A DNA stretch of 64,000 nt from assembly GCF_020379485.1 (NCBI RefSeq), contig NC_063438.1, positions 5,414,024 to 5,478,023 on the forward strand. The letters are read 5' to 3'. The translations under genes were made by a program, and so were the position numbers. Shown here piece after piece: positions 14,467 through 27,000 of the stretch. Origin of the DNA: Brassica napus. Lineage: Eukaryota; Streptophyta; Magnoliopsida; Brassicales; Brassicaceae. Every line of letters begins with the position of its first letter. The first letter of the stretch is position 1. A model generated the notes under the pieces. It made no database searches, was not told the DNA's origin, and saw only the letters and a program-made list of their open reading frames with translations.

Positions 14467-14609
14467 AAGCGATATATGAACACCACACCTGGTTTAATGT
14501 ACCTCAAATTAGAACAAAACATAAACCGAACCGTACCGGAAGCTTCCATGATTGGATGACTCACACAAAGCGAAAGGTGTATTGCTAGAGACTAGGGCAA
14601 CGGGCAGAG

Positions 14610-14798
14610 ATGGGGCCGAGTGAAACTAGTGGAGATGAACAAAATGAGAAGATATTCGGGCAACTATTCAAGATCTGCCCGTCATTACCTACTAGTGGCT
14701 GTCTCTTCCGTTCGCCACTTGTCCTAATGGCAATTGCCTTGGGTTTATTTTATTACACAGCGTTACGTATCGTCTCCCTCACTCCATATGTTTCGTAG
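14610..14798 (+). CDS. Possible small membrane-anchored ORF
   Basis: A 62-codon frame begins MGPSETSGDEQNEKIFGQLF and ends with one hydrophobic stretch (SPLVLMAIALGLFYYTALRI) that could span a membrane. It lies between the LTR remnant and the NF-YA4 leader. I do not recognise it, and no splice partner or promoter is clear. It may be chance, part of the NF-YA4 leader as an upstream ORF, or a relic of the genes found between RRN3 and NF-YA4 in Arabidopsis. Confidence 0.2.
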   Translation: MGPSETSGDEQNEKIFGQLFKICPSLPTSGCLFRSPLVLMAIALGLFYYTALRIVSLTPYVS

Positions 14799-15265
14799 TT
14801 TCCAGAGTTGACCTATCCAGTGAGAGTGTCAAAACGGCATGGTGTCTATCAATGGTGTAGAAGAACGCTCTGAAGTGTAAAGGTTAATCTTTGAAACGGC
14901 AGGCTCTCTGTTTGTCATTTCGTCTCTTTCTTTAAGAGCCAAAAGAAAAAGGAGAGACCTTTATCGATTTTGTGAGGGTAAGATCCAGAGATTGCATCAG
15001 CTTCAACATTTATTATAAAATCCAGGTAATTCTTTTGTTGTTTTCCCACCACGATTTTTAAAAAATTCTAGCTTTGGTGTTCTTGTACTGCTTCTTGGAT
15101 AAGCTTTTGCTGTGAAACTAGAGGTTAAGATTGGTACCCTTTTTGGTTTTAGCTTGATGGGTTGCGATTAAATTCTCAAGCTTTTAGCTTCCAAGAGATT
15201 CATTCGTGTACTGACTTTGTTGTGCTTTGTTGTTATTGTTGTTGTTACAGTTTGTCTCATGAGAC

Positions 15266-16533
15266 ATGACTTCTTCAGTGCATGAGCTCTCAGGTTTTGT
15301 TTATTTCTTCCTAGTTCTCTTATGCTCTGGTTTTGTTTCTTTTCGTGATCTGATTCTTGGTGGGGTATGTTGATTTGCCAGATAACAATGAAAGTCATAA
15401 GAAGCAAGAACGTCCAGATTCCCAAACTCCACCACCGGTTCCTTCAGGACCGTGTTCTGAATCTATAGATACAAGCTCCGTCTACTCAGAGCCGATGGTA
15501 ATTTCCCTCATCCCTATAAGTACTTGTGCCGGACTAAGTGATATTGCTTCTGCTATGTGATGTTTGTGTTTAGTCTTTTGTGTGATACTGCTTCTGTTAT
15601 GTGATGTTTGGTTTAGTCTTTTGTGTCATTTTGCTTCCTGTTATGTGCTGTTTGGTTTAGTTTCAAGTGATTCTCCTGCCTTTGTCATATAACACAGTTA
15701 ACAACAGAAGCAATATTTTTGATACTTGCAATGTCAAAAATAAATAAAAATTGAGGTAATAATACAGACAGGAATGTTTTGATTTCTTTCGTCCTGTTGT
15801 AAACATTGACTGCTTTACACTACAGCCCTCAGATGCAATTGAATAGTACTGAATCTCAAGCATTGCTAAACTTTTCAACCTTTTCTAGCTGAGAATTTTG
15901 AGATGCTAAGGTGTTTGTTTTGAAGGCGCATGGGCTCTACCCGTATCCAGATCCTTACTACAGAAGCGTCTTTGCACATCAAGCGTATCTTCCACATCCA
16001 TTTCCTGGGGTATGTATTAGTACCCCTCAGCATCGATGTCTTGCCTTCTGAAGCTTTTGTTTTACACTTTTGTAAGTTTTTATTTTTTGCAGGTTCAAAT
16101 GCAGTTAATGGGAATGCATCAACAAGTGGTTCCATTACAGTGTGATGCAGTCGAGGAGCCTGTGTTTGTTAACGCAAAGCAATACCACGGTATACTCAGG
16201 CGTAGGCAATCCAGGGCAAAACTTGAGGCTCGGAACAGAGCCATCAAGTCAAAAAAGGTGAAGTAAAACCTTTGATTTGTTTGGTTGGTTGGTTACTTCC
16301 CTGATATGTGTTCTTATCTACTTGTGTTTCAGCCATATATGCATGAGTCTCGGCATTTGCATGCGATAAACCGTCCAAGGGGATGTGGAGGTCGGTTTCT
16401 CAATGCTAAGAAGAAGAATGGAGACCGTAAGGAAGAGGAGGAGGAGGCAACCTCTGATGAGAACACTTCAGAAGCAAGTTCTAGCATCAGGTCTGAGAAA
16501 GCAGCCATGGGTCCTAATGTCAGTAGATCTTGA
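15266..16533 (+). CDS. NF-YA4: CCAAT-binding factor subunit NF-YA4
   Basis: NF-YA joins the NF-YB/NF-YC histone-fold dimer and gives the trimer its contact to the CCAAT box in the nucleus. Five exons (15266-15293, 15382-15497, 15926-16009, 16093-16257, 16333-16533) join in frame to 197 residues. The start [15 protein letters not shown] and the run [17 protein letters not shown] match NF-YA4 rather than its sister NF-YA7. Near residues 91-131 is the interaction helix ([20 protein letters not shown]), followed by the DNA-contact part ([19 protein letters not shown]). The residue before RPRG is Asn where Arabidopsis has Arg. This position differs in other kingdoms, so function is probably kept. 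A pyrimidine-rich leader and probable 5' UTR intron precede the ATG. The following gene, PHB, keeps the Arabidopsis order. Confidence 0.93.
15541..15661 (+). repeat. Three tandem copies of a ~44-bp unit in NF-YA4 intron 2
   Basis: The unit TGCTTCTGTTATGTGATGTT followed by TGGTTTAGTCTTTTGTG recurs three times with small changes. It is intronic, with no visible effect on the splice sites at 15498 and 15925. Confidence 0.65.
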
Positions 16534-17474
16534 GTAAAGGCTCCTGCACAACAACAAGTTTAGTTTTGTATTTTGGGTGGATGTTTGTATCAGTGGAATA
16601 TTGTTTTTATTGTTTTGGACACTCTCTGTAGACTGTGTATAGGTTTATTATTGCTTGGAGCAGATAGGGTGGTGGTTTTGTTTTAGTGTTTAGAAATAAA
16701 ACTGAGCAAGGAAATGAATAGTGTGATTGAATGTATTGTCTGTGCCAAAACAAATATTCTTTGGCAATGAATTGATGTTTTGGAAAACTTAACCAATGTT
16801 ATTAGCTTTGTTTACTATGATTTTTTACTTTGATTGAGGATTAAATTTAGAGTTTGAATGGTCACTATGCACTAATCCGTTGCAGGCACAAAAAGAAAAG
16901 GAAACATGAGCGTTGCAGGTTTAGTTTTTGGTATATGCAATAGTTTATGGTTCCTAAGGATTCGAATCGTGTAGTGGGAGAAGTGCAGTCCATATGCACA
17001 TTCCTCCCGTATTAAACTCACTATTAAGGTTTTTTTTTTCTGTTTTTAAAATGTATTTGGTGAGAGATTTACATGTAATTCAATATTTTTCCATTTTTTC
17101 ATGTTGTTCTTCTGTTTTTTTTTTCTTGGTCAATAAATGATTATGTTATAAATAATTAATTTAAAAATATATTTATCTGATTTTACAACTATAATATTTA
17201 TATTAAATTTTACTTACAACTTAACAATACAAAATTATTATTGTCTTTTTAGTTCCCTTTTTATTTTCATCATATAATTTTTACATTTACTTAAACTATT
17301 ATATTTATTTAATGTGTGTTTTAATTATAATATGTATTATGTAAATATTTATAATATTGTATTTTAAATATGTATACTAATAGAAGAGATATATATTTCG
17401 TTAATTGCTATTGTTTTTCTTCATATTTTGATTTTAAAATCATAATAATATGGTTTAGTGCAATATTTATTATC

Positions 17475-17519
<45 letters not shown>

Positions 17520-17868
17520 GTGCGTGTTTAGTTTTTTAATTGTAATTTATAATTTAAATGTATAACATGTTTTATTTAAGTTATTTTTACTATTTAAAAC
17601 TGAAATAATTTGTTTGATTTGTTTGATCTGTACCGTTTAAACTATTTTTATTATTCAAGATTCAAAAACTAAAAAACTAAACTTTCAAAATTAGTTAAGA
17701 AAATCTAAAGTTAAACACAATACAAATATGGTATTTTAAAATCAAAAATCAAAAACCAAAGATTAAATGATTTTTAAAATAAAATTTACTAGTTTTGAGA
17801 ACAATTATTTGATTTAGTTGATGGAAATAATAAAACTAGTTCAAGTAAGACTTTAATATTCATTCTTA
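16534..17868. other. NF-YA4 3' UTR and AT-rich spacer with an (AT)n microsatellite
   Basis: The NF-YA4 3' UTR probably ends within the first 250 bp. The rest is AT-rich with no coding potential. An (AT)n microsatellite lies at 17478-17516. Confidence 0.5.
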
Positions 17869-18139
17869 GAGCAAGGCTAACAGCGTTTTTTATTGAGTAT
17901 TTAAGTAATAAAAATAATTAATCGTCAGAAAAATTAGAAAAGAGAAGAAGATAAATTTTTTTTAAAGAGATGTGTTTAGAACATTTTACTACTCTTTGTC
18001 TCTTTGATGTGTACCAGTCATTTTCTCATTCATTGATGTACTCGGTAAAAAACAAAGTTTAATAAAAAAAAGTTCATTAAATACTAATATTAATTTCAGA
18101 GAATTTTTTTAATAAAAATCCACGGCTATGAGGTTGCCC
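17869..18139. mobile_element. Tourist/Harbinger-like MITE with TTA duplication
   Basis: The left end reads GAGCAAGGCTAACAGCG after TTA (17866-17868). The reverse complement of the right end reads GGGCAACCTCATAGCCGTG and is followed by TTA (18140-18142). A 3-bp TTA duplication plus G(A/G)GCAA termini fits the PIF/Harbinger MITEs common in crucifers. The 271-bp body is noncoding. The inverted-repeat match is short, so the call is moderate. Confidence 0.5.
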
Positions 18140-21100
18140 TTAATTTGAATCTTTTGTTCTACCATATCCGTTAGTTAGAATTTTTACCTTAATTTGTCAC
18201 TTCACTGTGCACTAAGCATAATCATTTCATTTCCAGACAGTTTATATTTTCAACTCATGTTTTGTTGTCTTGCTCCTTTTCTATGTAGTATTTATTTATA
18301 AATTCTGATTTAATCAGGTTTCTTAAAAGCATTGCTTTGTTTTTCAGACAGCTTCTGACTGAAGGTTGGGTTGTTGGCTTATTGCGCTTTTAGTTACTAC
18401 TCTCTTTGAAGTTAGACAGTTGCAATTTTAAAAGACTTTTAAACAAAACTAAAGTAATCTAGTGTAATGTATACACATGTGTTTCCTTCTCGAGTCTCTA
18501 TGTTAAGGAAATTATTGACAATTACGAAATGTTCTCTTAAAGTTATAAATAGATATATCAATTTGCTGACTAATCATGTCAAACTTATGATATGATTGAT
18601 GTTCTTTAGAAAAAAATCCAAAATATGACATAAATATGTAATACTTCACTGAGAGATTTGGCGTTGACATAAACAATTCATATAAACTAGTGAACCGTAA
18701 AATTGAAAACCTTAAGATACATGACATAAAAATATGTACTATATAATTCTTTTTAAAAGAAAAGTATTAGACAAATGAAAATAAAATGTTTTTTTCTTAT
18801 CAGAGAAAAGAAAGCAAATTATGTTAATTAACAGAAAATAAATAACAAGAATATACAAGATATTTTTGAATTGTTTCCAAATGTCGACTGCATCAAAAGC
18901 TCTAATGCTCTAGGCATTCTAAGTTAGGTCCCATACCCATGCGATTAAGTGGTGTCAATGTGTGTGTAGAAAAGTATGGTACATAAGTTTGGTGTGGATG
19001 AAGATATATAACTCAAGATTATAGGAATGATTGCAAAGAAAGTTTCATATAGGTAAAGAGAGCACAGTATAACGCATTTTTCGTCATATTCTTTGGTTTT
19101 GAGGTGTGGGATCTATACGTACGATGGAAGGTCTACTATATTATTCCTTTAGATACATTTCTCTCAATTCCTGTCTAAATTCATCAAGCAGCATACCATT
19201 TCGCACAATCTGCATCTCGATTCTATGTTATATTGATAAAAACACATTTTAGTGGCGCTAAGAACATTCTGGTTTTGATATATATGTGATGATGCCAACT
19301 CGCAATCTCTTTTTGTTAGATTAGAGAGAGCATAGTTAAGACTAGTAGAAACTGAAACCAACTCGCAATTTTTCTTGGTATATCAATATATCATTTACTG
19401 AGATGTGAGATCACACCATTAATCAGCGGTAGACTAGATTCGTAGATATAAATGCATGGCTATGTGATTATTATGAGTCTATGAGGGTTCCATTATTTGA
19501 TTGATAGAATATTAAAAGCTTCTGACTAACGGATCCATTATTTGATGGAAACGATCCTCTTCTAATCTTCTTCGTGGTTCTTCAAATCAAATTCGATGAT
19601 GTCATATGACGTAATGGAGAAATTATATTTGTGCTACGTCTTTTGTAAGCTCAATTGTTAACCTCATGGCGAGTTATATCCACAACCTTTAATCCCACTT
19701 ATAGTTGTATGTATTTTTTTTGGATCAACTTATAGTTGTATGTATATATGGCGAATATGATGGATATTATATTATGGATACAATATATGCATGAGCAGCC
19801 TATCAAACTTGGAGACTTCCTTTCTATCCATGCCTGACTTTACACCTCTATCATGCCCATGCATGGGTCCCTCTCTCCACCTCTCTCTCTCCGAACACAA
19901 TAGGAACAGGAGGGAGAGAAAGATGTGAGATTGAAGCAAAGCAAGAAGAACACAATTGTGACTTGTGTCAAAAACAGGGCTTTTCATTTGACTTTTTTTC
20001 ATTAACTTTCATTTCATTCCATAGAGTGGTGTAAAAAGACACTTGTGCTTTTCCTTTCCACTATGTGATTTCAATATCATTGCTGCGTCGATTTCCCATT
20101 TATGGAGCAAACTCATGTTTTGTTTTCCGTTTACTTTGTATTGTATATATGGAGTTCATAATAAAGCCTTATTAGCTATATATTATTATGAATGCTTTAT
20201 TGTTGTTAATTCTCTAGTTTATAAGCTACATTACAAGTTACTTATATATAAAGTTTTGATAAGCTATTATTGATGCATTGTTGTTGTATATAATTTTATA
20301 AACTATATAACAATAATTCTAACGGAATAAGTTGATACGTGCTAATTTACAGTTAACTAAAAACGTCATTTATTATTATAGAGATTTATTTTAGTATTAT
20401 GTAAACCAATTTTTGAAGTTACGTACAAATCCATGTAAATCTTGTAGTGATATAATGCAAAAGTAGTGTTCAGCGCAAATTGATCTCTGATTTCGATCCA
20501 ACTCTGACCAACCATTATATACTTTGCATCGTACTTATTAAGAATATAATGAGATTAATTAAGTATTAACGATGGTACGATCACCTAATCAACTTTCATT
20601 CTCCCACTCGATGTTATCTGTTAAGTGATGACTTTATATATTTAGATGAACGCGGCCATTCCATAGGCACAAATGTTGGGTTGAGGTTGTGAGATAAGTT
20701 TCAATTCAACTGATCATAATTAATTAATAACACTGATCAGTCTAAATCCCAATTATACACTAGGCTAGATTCATTGTACTTATATCAAATTATTCAAAAA
20801 TATCATATTAGTATGTCTATATCATTTTCAAAGTTTTTTTCGAACCTTGGCCCATGAAATTAGGGTTTTCTTTGGTGGCATCTATAACCTCGAACGTCAA
20901 AATACCATTGACAAATAAAAAGAAAATGATCTTCTGTAAAAAAAGACATGCAAAAATGAAACGGAATACAACGTAGAGCTACATGCCCATTTGTATGTAT
21001 GTATGCATTTTATATGATATGATATGTCTGTTATATGGAGCTCCAAAAGGAGGTATATCAATGGTGGAAAATGAGACCAACTAATGAAAATAATTTTTTT

Positions 21101-22768
21101 TTCAAAAGAAAAACATTCAAAATTTTGAATTCAAGCAATGTATGTAGTGTGTGACATGGGAACAATAGTAAGTGGATTTGCCCCAGTGGGGTACTCTTTT
21201 GCTCCATGCCTCTTGCTAAAACAAAAGTTGGCACCACAAATAGATAAAAATATATACTATTAATAAAGCCAATTATTATTTTGTAAAGATAGATATTGTC
21301 AAATTAAAAGGTTTGACATTCTTTTTTTCTTCAGCAACCCAAACTACCAACTCTATTTATACTTTTATTCTTCCCTTATTATGAAAGCATCCAAAGCCTT
21401 TGAGGAAAGAGCACTGCATATGTATAATGTGTTATGGGTCCTAGAACTCTCTTCCTTTCAGAGGATTCGAGCCAAGGAGATACCGGACAGTCAAATATAA
21501 AATGCCATTCATTAGTTTTTACATAGGGCTAGTACTTTACATAATGTGGTATTTTATTAATGCTTTAGTGTTAGATTAATCATTTTTTCATATCCCTCCA
21601 CTAGAAAATTATATGAGTCCATTTCAGATAAACAACTAAGTTGATATATAATAGAATAACTAACATACATGTGTTGACCAGATAAACAACTAAGTCGATC
21701 AGAATGATTAATCACGATTTTTATACTCGGTCGGAAGGGTTAATCATAATCTTTATAATGGTCTAAAGGATTATATTAACTAGAAATTTAGAGTATTTAG
21801 TATTTGAACTCTGATAGTGATACTATATTAAATTTTGATTTATTATGGATTTCTAACTTAATATTAATGGATTTAGTAGATTAACCGTAACTCTTTATAT
21901 ATTATTTAAGATTTCTTTGAATTATCGATTTGAGATACTTATCCCTGATAAAATCAAAACCAAATTCCAGAAAAAACTTGCTTGTACCGTAATTCATATA
22001 TACGCATGATGTATACATGTCGTAGAACTACCTAATCGTGATGCAAAAGAAATATGTTTCGAGTGGCGCGAGAAGAAACCTCGTAATATCGTAGTGTAGT
22101 TAATTGAGTGAAGTGGTTTTTATGAAAAGAATAGAACTTGAAAAGAATATGTTTGGGTGTATTCGACAGATTGCATTTTTAATTACAAAAACGTTTTAAC
22201 TAGGAACCGAAAAACAGACATAGGGGGCTACGTGGGTGTATCTGCCATGTAGAAAATCGAAGCGCATGCACTAAGTTGGACTCATGATGAGACCTCACAT
22301 GCTCTTTCATTTAGTTTTACTCTCTTTCTCTCTCCGTATTATTATTAAATTGCGTATATTTAATTTTTTTTTTTTAATATTTGCCCACCGTATATTAATA
22401 CGTACTTACGTAGGCTGTAGTTATAAGAAGTTAGCCGTTTGCCCAGACATTGATTCTGTACAAATAGTTACTGTACCCAATCGAGACTATTACAGAACCA
22501 AGCACAGATTGTACTGAACAATGCCACACTTGTCTTTTCCTTTTCTTGACTTTCTTGAAAACGAAAACGATGAAAACTAAATCGAATTCGTACCTAATGA
22601 CTGAAAATATATTTTGACATGAAGTCCTATCAAACTAGTTGAGCCAGAAACAATAATAACACTCCTGTTTTTTATATCCCATAAAAGAAATTAAGAAATT
22701 AATATTTTTAGCAGAATTAATTACTTTTATTTAAATAAAGACCTTTCACGCTTCTCACAAGCTCAATG
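18140..22768. other. Long AT-rich upstream region of PHB, no gene seen
   Basis: No supported gene is found across this spacer on either strand; all open frames are short and lack codon structure. A short direct duplication (CTTATAGTTGTATGTAT) occurs near 19697-19745, and a GGCCCCAGTGGGG-like palindrome (CCCCAGTGGGG) near 21182. It probably contains distal regulatory DNA of the polarity gene downstream, which is inference. Confidence 0.45.
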
Positions 22769-22817
22769 ACATTCCACACAATTTTTTTTTTTTTTTTGAA
22801 AAAACATTCCACACAAT
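22769..22817. mobile_element. Minimal oligo(T) insertion with 14-bp target duplication
   Basis: ACATTCCACACAAT occurs twice, at 22769-22782 and 22804-22817, bracketing 21 nt made of T15 plus GAAAAA. The pattern matches a target duplication around the bare poly(A) tail of a minus-strand retroposition event that aborted almost at once. Replication slippage is a possible alternative. Confidence 0.5.
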
Positions 22818-23537
22818 GTTCCTCATGCAACAATCGAAACATCATCAACTTAGTGCATACAGATATCTTCGTACATACACACACATGATGATAACATTGT
22901 ACATAGTACATATATCAGCATCACCATCATGATGGATCATAGCGAGAAATAACCATGTTATGTCCTTCTCACATAGATAAAGACCCGTTTCGTCAAATAT
23001 CCGTTCTCTTCTGACAACAATTTCATTTTTTTTGTTTCTCGAATAATAATATAAAAAACAAAGATTGGCCTGTCTCTCTGCCTGCTCATTTAGTTAATTT
23101 TGATTTTATATATTTACATTTTTGTATCATTACTGTTCTAGGTAGAGTAAAAAACAGCTGAGTTTTGCAGAGACTGTTTTGCGTGTGTTGGCTTTTCTCC
23201 TTTATTGTCTTTTCTCCTTTTATCCTGCTGAACGTTCAATTTAATTAATTGTTAATTCGATACAAAACAAGATTAATGATTTTGTTCATAACAACACCAT
23301 TTCTAGTTTTATTCCTTTTTTTTACAATATTGAGCATAAATTAAGATAATCAGTATTTAAAAAGAACTCTTAATAACAAAAAAAAAACATTTTTGAAATT
23401 TTCAAGTACATACTAATTCAATTTCGCATAAAAAAAAGAAGCTTTTATGAAATTCAACCCACCTGGCTTTCCAATTTACATCTAGATTTTCTTTTAGATT
23501 TTTTTTTTTTACCTTTGTGCACTTGTGTTCTTGTATA

Positions 23538-23541
<4 letters not shown>
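22818..23541. other. PHB upstream region, no gene seen
   Basis: AT-rich DNA with no coding region. It connects the distal spacer with the (CT)n tract. Confidence 0.45.

Positions 23542-23622
<81 letters not shown>
23542..23622 (+). repeat. (CT)n microsatellite in the PHB promoter or leader
   Basis: About 40 uninterrupted CT units lie 460 bp upstream of the PHB start codon, within the probable promoter or 5' UTR. GA/CT tracts are binding sites for plant BASIC PENTACYSTEINE factors and often mark core promoters of developmental genes. Its length suggests high variability between accessions. Confidence 0.9.
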
Positions 23623-23625
<3 letters not shown>

Positions 23626-24084
23626 TTCTCGCGCCACACAAAAGAAAATAAAAGTAATCTCTTTTACAGCTGAACATTTTTTGTACATGTCTTAAAAGGA
23701 TCTCGAGATTGGCGCATGAGATAAAGACCCCTACTTTGCTTCCTCCCTCCTCTTATCTATCTTCTTCTCCTTCCTCTCGCCATTGCTCTCTGGCGTTTTC
23801 TCTCTTCCACCAAACAAAATATAACCGAAAGGAATCACACACAAAAAGAATAATAAACAAAACAAAAAGAACTCTCTTTTTTTTCCTATCTCAATCTCTT
23901 TTTTTTTTCCCACCATGAACGTGAGTGGAGGCTCTCTCTCTACCCAGAGAGCCTACCCTTGAAAAGAACCTATCAACTACACTAAACCAAAAAAAAACCT
24001 AGGAGTCCTCGAAAGTCTCATTCTTTAACTTGAATCTCCATCTGGGTCTTCGTAAATTCGACTTTTGTTTTTACTGTTTGAGAT

Positions 24085-27000
24085 ATGATGGTCCACACGA
24101 TGCACAGAGAGTCGCCGGATAAAGGGTTGGATTCCGGCAAGTATGTGAGGTACACGCCGGAGCAAGTTGAAGCTCTTGAGAGAGTTTACACTGAGTGTCC
24201 TAAGCCTAGCTCTCTCAGAAGACAGCAACTCATTAGAGAGTGTCCCATTCTCTCCAACATCGAGCCCAAACAGATCAAAGTTTGGTTTCAGAACCGCAGG
24301 TGAAGTTACAAACAAATTATTATTATTTTTAAATCTTACGTTCTTTTTATTTTTCCTTCTGGTTGATTTATCGTTTTCTTACCAAGATTATCTTTTTTTT
24401 TTTTGTATTTAAGTGTATGAAGAAGACATCAAAATTTGTTTTTTTTCCTTGCTTAATAATTTTTCTTTCATTGGTTTTATCTGAAAATTATGATTCTTTA
24501 TTTTTGGATCTTAGTGATCATTGTGTTTTGAAATTTAATGTAGATCCATGTCCTGTAAATCTCCCAGAGCAGGTAACTTTGTTCTGCGTAAGCTTTGACA
24601 CTGTTAAAACTTTAAAAACAAGAAAGTGACTTCTAATAAATTTGTCTTTGAATTCATTTGGTAACATTTATTTCCGTCAAACAAGAAAGTATTTGAATAA
24701 TTGGAAAATACATTAACTGTTCAAGGACTATCATTTATTCACATCACACATGCAACATTTAAATTTATCTTAGCACAAATATATTGAAGCTTTCATTTGA
24801 TTTGTTGATTTTAGATGCCGAGAGAAGCAGAGGAAAGAAGCTGCTCGTCTCCAAACAGTCAACAGAAAGCTTAACGCCATGAACAAACTCTTGATGGAAG
24901 AGAATGATCGTCTTCAGAAGCAAGTTTCCCACTTGGTCTACGAGAATGGCCACATGAAACACCAACTCCATACTGTATACCTCTTCATCTTTAGTCTTAT
25001 TATCATATTGTTATTTTTTTTTTTTGCTTATAGTTGTTACCTTTTTATTTGGAATGCAGGCTTCTGGGACGACCACAGACAACAGCTGTGAGTCTGTGGT
25101 CGTAAGTGGTCAGCAACATCAACAGCAAAACTCTAATCATCCTCAGCATCTGCAACGTGATGCTAACAACCCAGCTGGGTGAGCTTTTTTACATCTCTCA
25201 GCTTCTTGATTTATATCTTCAGTCTTTGTTACAGTTTTTTTTTTTTTTTGGTTTTAGTCTCCTTTCGATAGCAGAGGAGGCCCTCGCAGAGTTCCTTTCC
25301 AAGGCTACAGGAACTGCTGTTGACTGGGTTCAGATGATTGGTATGAAGGTAATAATCTCTTCAAGTTGTATTAATCTCATTTCTGTTTCTTTTATTATTA
25401 TGTGACAACATAAAATTAATATTGTTTTGATGAACCTTTCTTTTATTTGGTTGTAGCCTGGTCCGGATTCTATTGGCATCGTCTCTATTTCGCGCAACTG
25501 CAGCGGAATTGCAGCACGTGCCTGCGGCCTCGTGAGTTTAGAACCCATGAAGGTAAGTGTGACATTGTTTCATTTGCTTGTATCTGCAAGTAAGAGAAAA
25601 AAATAGAGTTCTAGTCAAATCTTGATTTGAACAAAAAACTGTAGGTTGCTGAAATCCTCAAAGATCGTCAATCTTGGCTCCGTGATTGTCGATGTGTGGA
25701 TACTCTGAGTGTGATTCCTGCTGGAAACGGTGGAACTATCGAGCTTATATACACGCAGGTCCATCTCAGTTCTTGTTGTCTCCTATTTGCATTTCCTCAT
25801 AAGACTTCCTAAGCTTTTGCCACTTTGATCTTATCAGATGTATGCTCCAACGATACTAGCAGCAGCTCGTGACTTTTGGACGCTGAGATACAGCACATGT
25901 TTAGAAGATGGTAGCTATGTGGTAAGCTTTTTAGATCTATTTTTTATTTTTATGGTTTCTATTTTTTGAAACTGCTTCATGATGCTTTCTATCACTGTCT
26001 TCAGGTTTGTGAAAGGTCGCTTACTTCTACAACTGGTGGCCCCAATGGACCACCTTCTTCAAGCTTTGTGAGAGCTGAAATGCGACCAAGCGGGTTTCTC
26101 ATCCGTCCTTGCGATGGTGGTGGTTCCATTGTCCACATTGTTGACCATGTTGATTTGGATGTAAGCAACGAGCCAAATAGTTTCAAAACACATCAGTTCT
26201 GTTTAATAAATATGTTCCTGACTTTATTCATTTCTGGTTTCCCTAGGCTTGGAGTGTCCCTGAAGTCATGAGGCCTCTCTATGAATCTTCAAAGATTCTT
26301 GCTCAGAAAATGACCGTTGCTGTAAGTTTCAGCAACCTTGAATAACTTGGGATAATGTTTGTGGTTCTTATGTTTGGTTTATTTATTCCAGGCTCTGAGG
26401 CATGTAAGGCAAATTGCACAAGAGACAAGTGGAGAAGTTCAGTACGGTGGAGGGCGGCAACCTGCGGTCTTAAGAACCTTCAGTCAAAAACTCTGTCGGT
26501 AAGTAATAAGTATCACCTCTATTGCTGCCAAGAGTTTGTTGTTTTCTCTCTCTTTCTAATTGTTTTAAGTGAATGAAACTTCAGGGGATTCAATGATGCT
26601 GTCAATGGTTTTGTGGATGATGGATGGTCACCACTGGGTAGTAATGACGGTGCAGAGGATATTAGTGTTATGATAAACTTGTCTCCTGGGAAGTTTGGTG
26701 GGCCGTCTCACTACGGTAGCTCGTTCCTCCCAAGCTTTGGTAGTGGTGTTCTTTGTGCTAAGGCATCTATGCTATTGGAGGTACATGTCGGATAGAGGAA
26801 TAAGTTTATTTACTATATTTTCGTCTTTAGTTTAACTAACTTGTTATCTCTTTCTTGAATCAAGAACGTTCCATCTGCTGTGCTGGTTAGATTCCTTAGA
26901 GAACACCGCTCTGAGTGGGCTGATTATGGTGTGGATGCTTATGCTGCTGCATCCCTCAGAGCTAGTCCTTTTGCTGTTCCTTGCGCTAGAGCTGGTGGGT

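Noticed and set aside
20043..20273. 76-codon frame rich in Tyr and Leu
   Set aside because: No start context, splicing or family pattern; typical of AT-rich spacer.
23402..23677. Arg/Glu-repeat protein on the minus strand
   Set aside because: It is only the translation of the (CT)n microsatellite.
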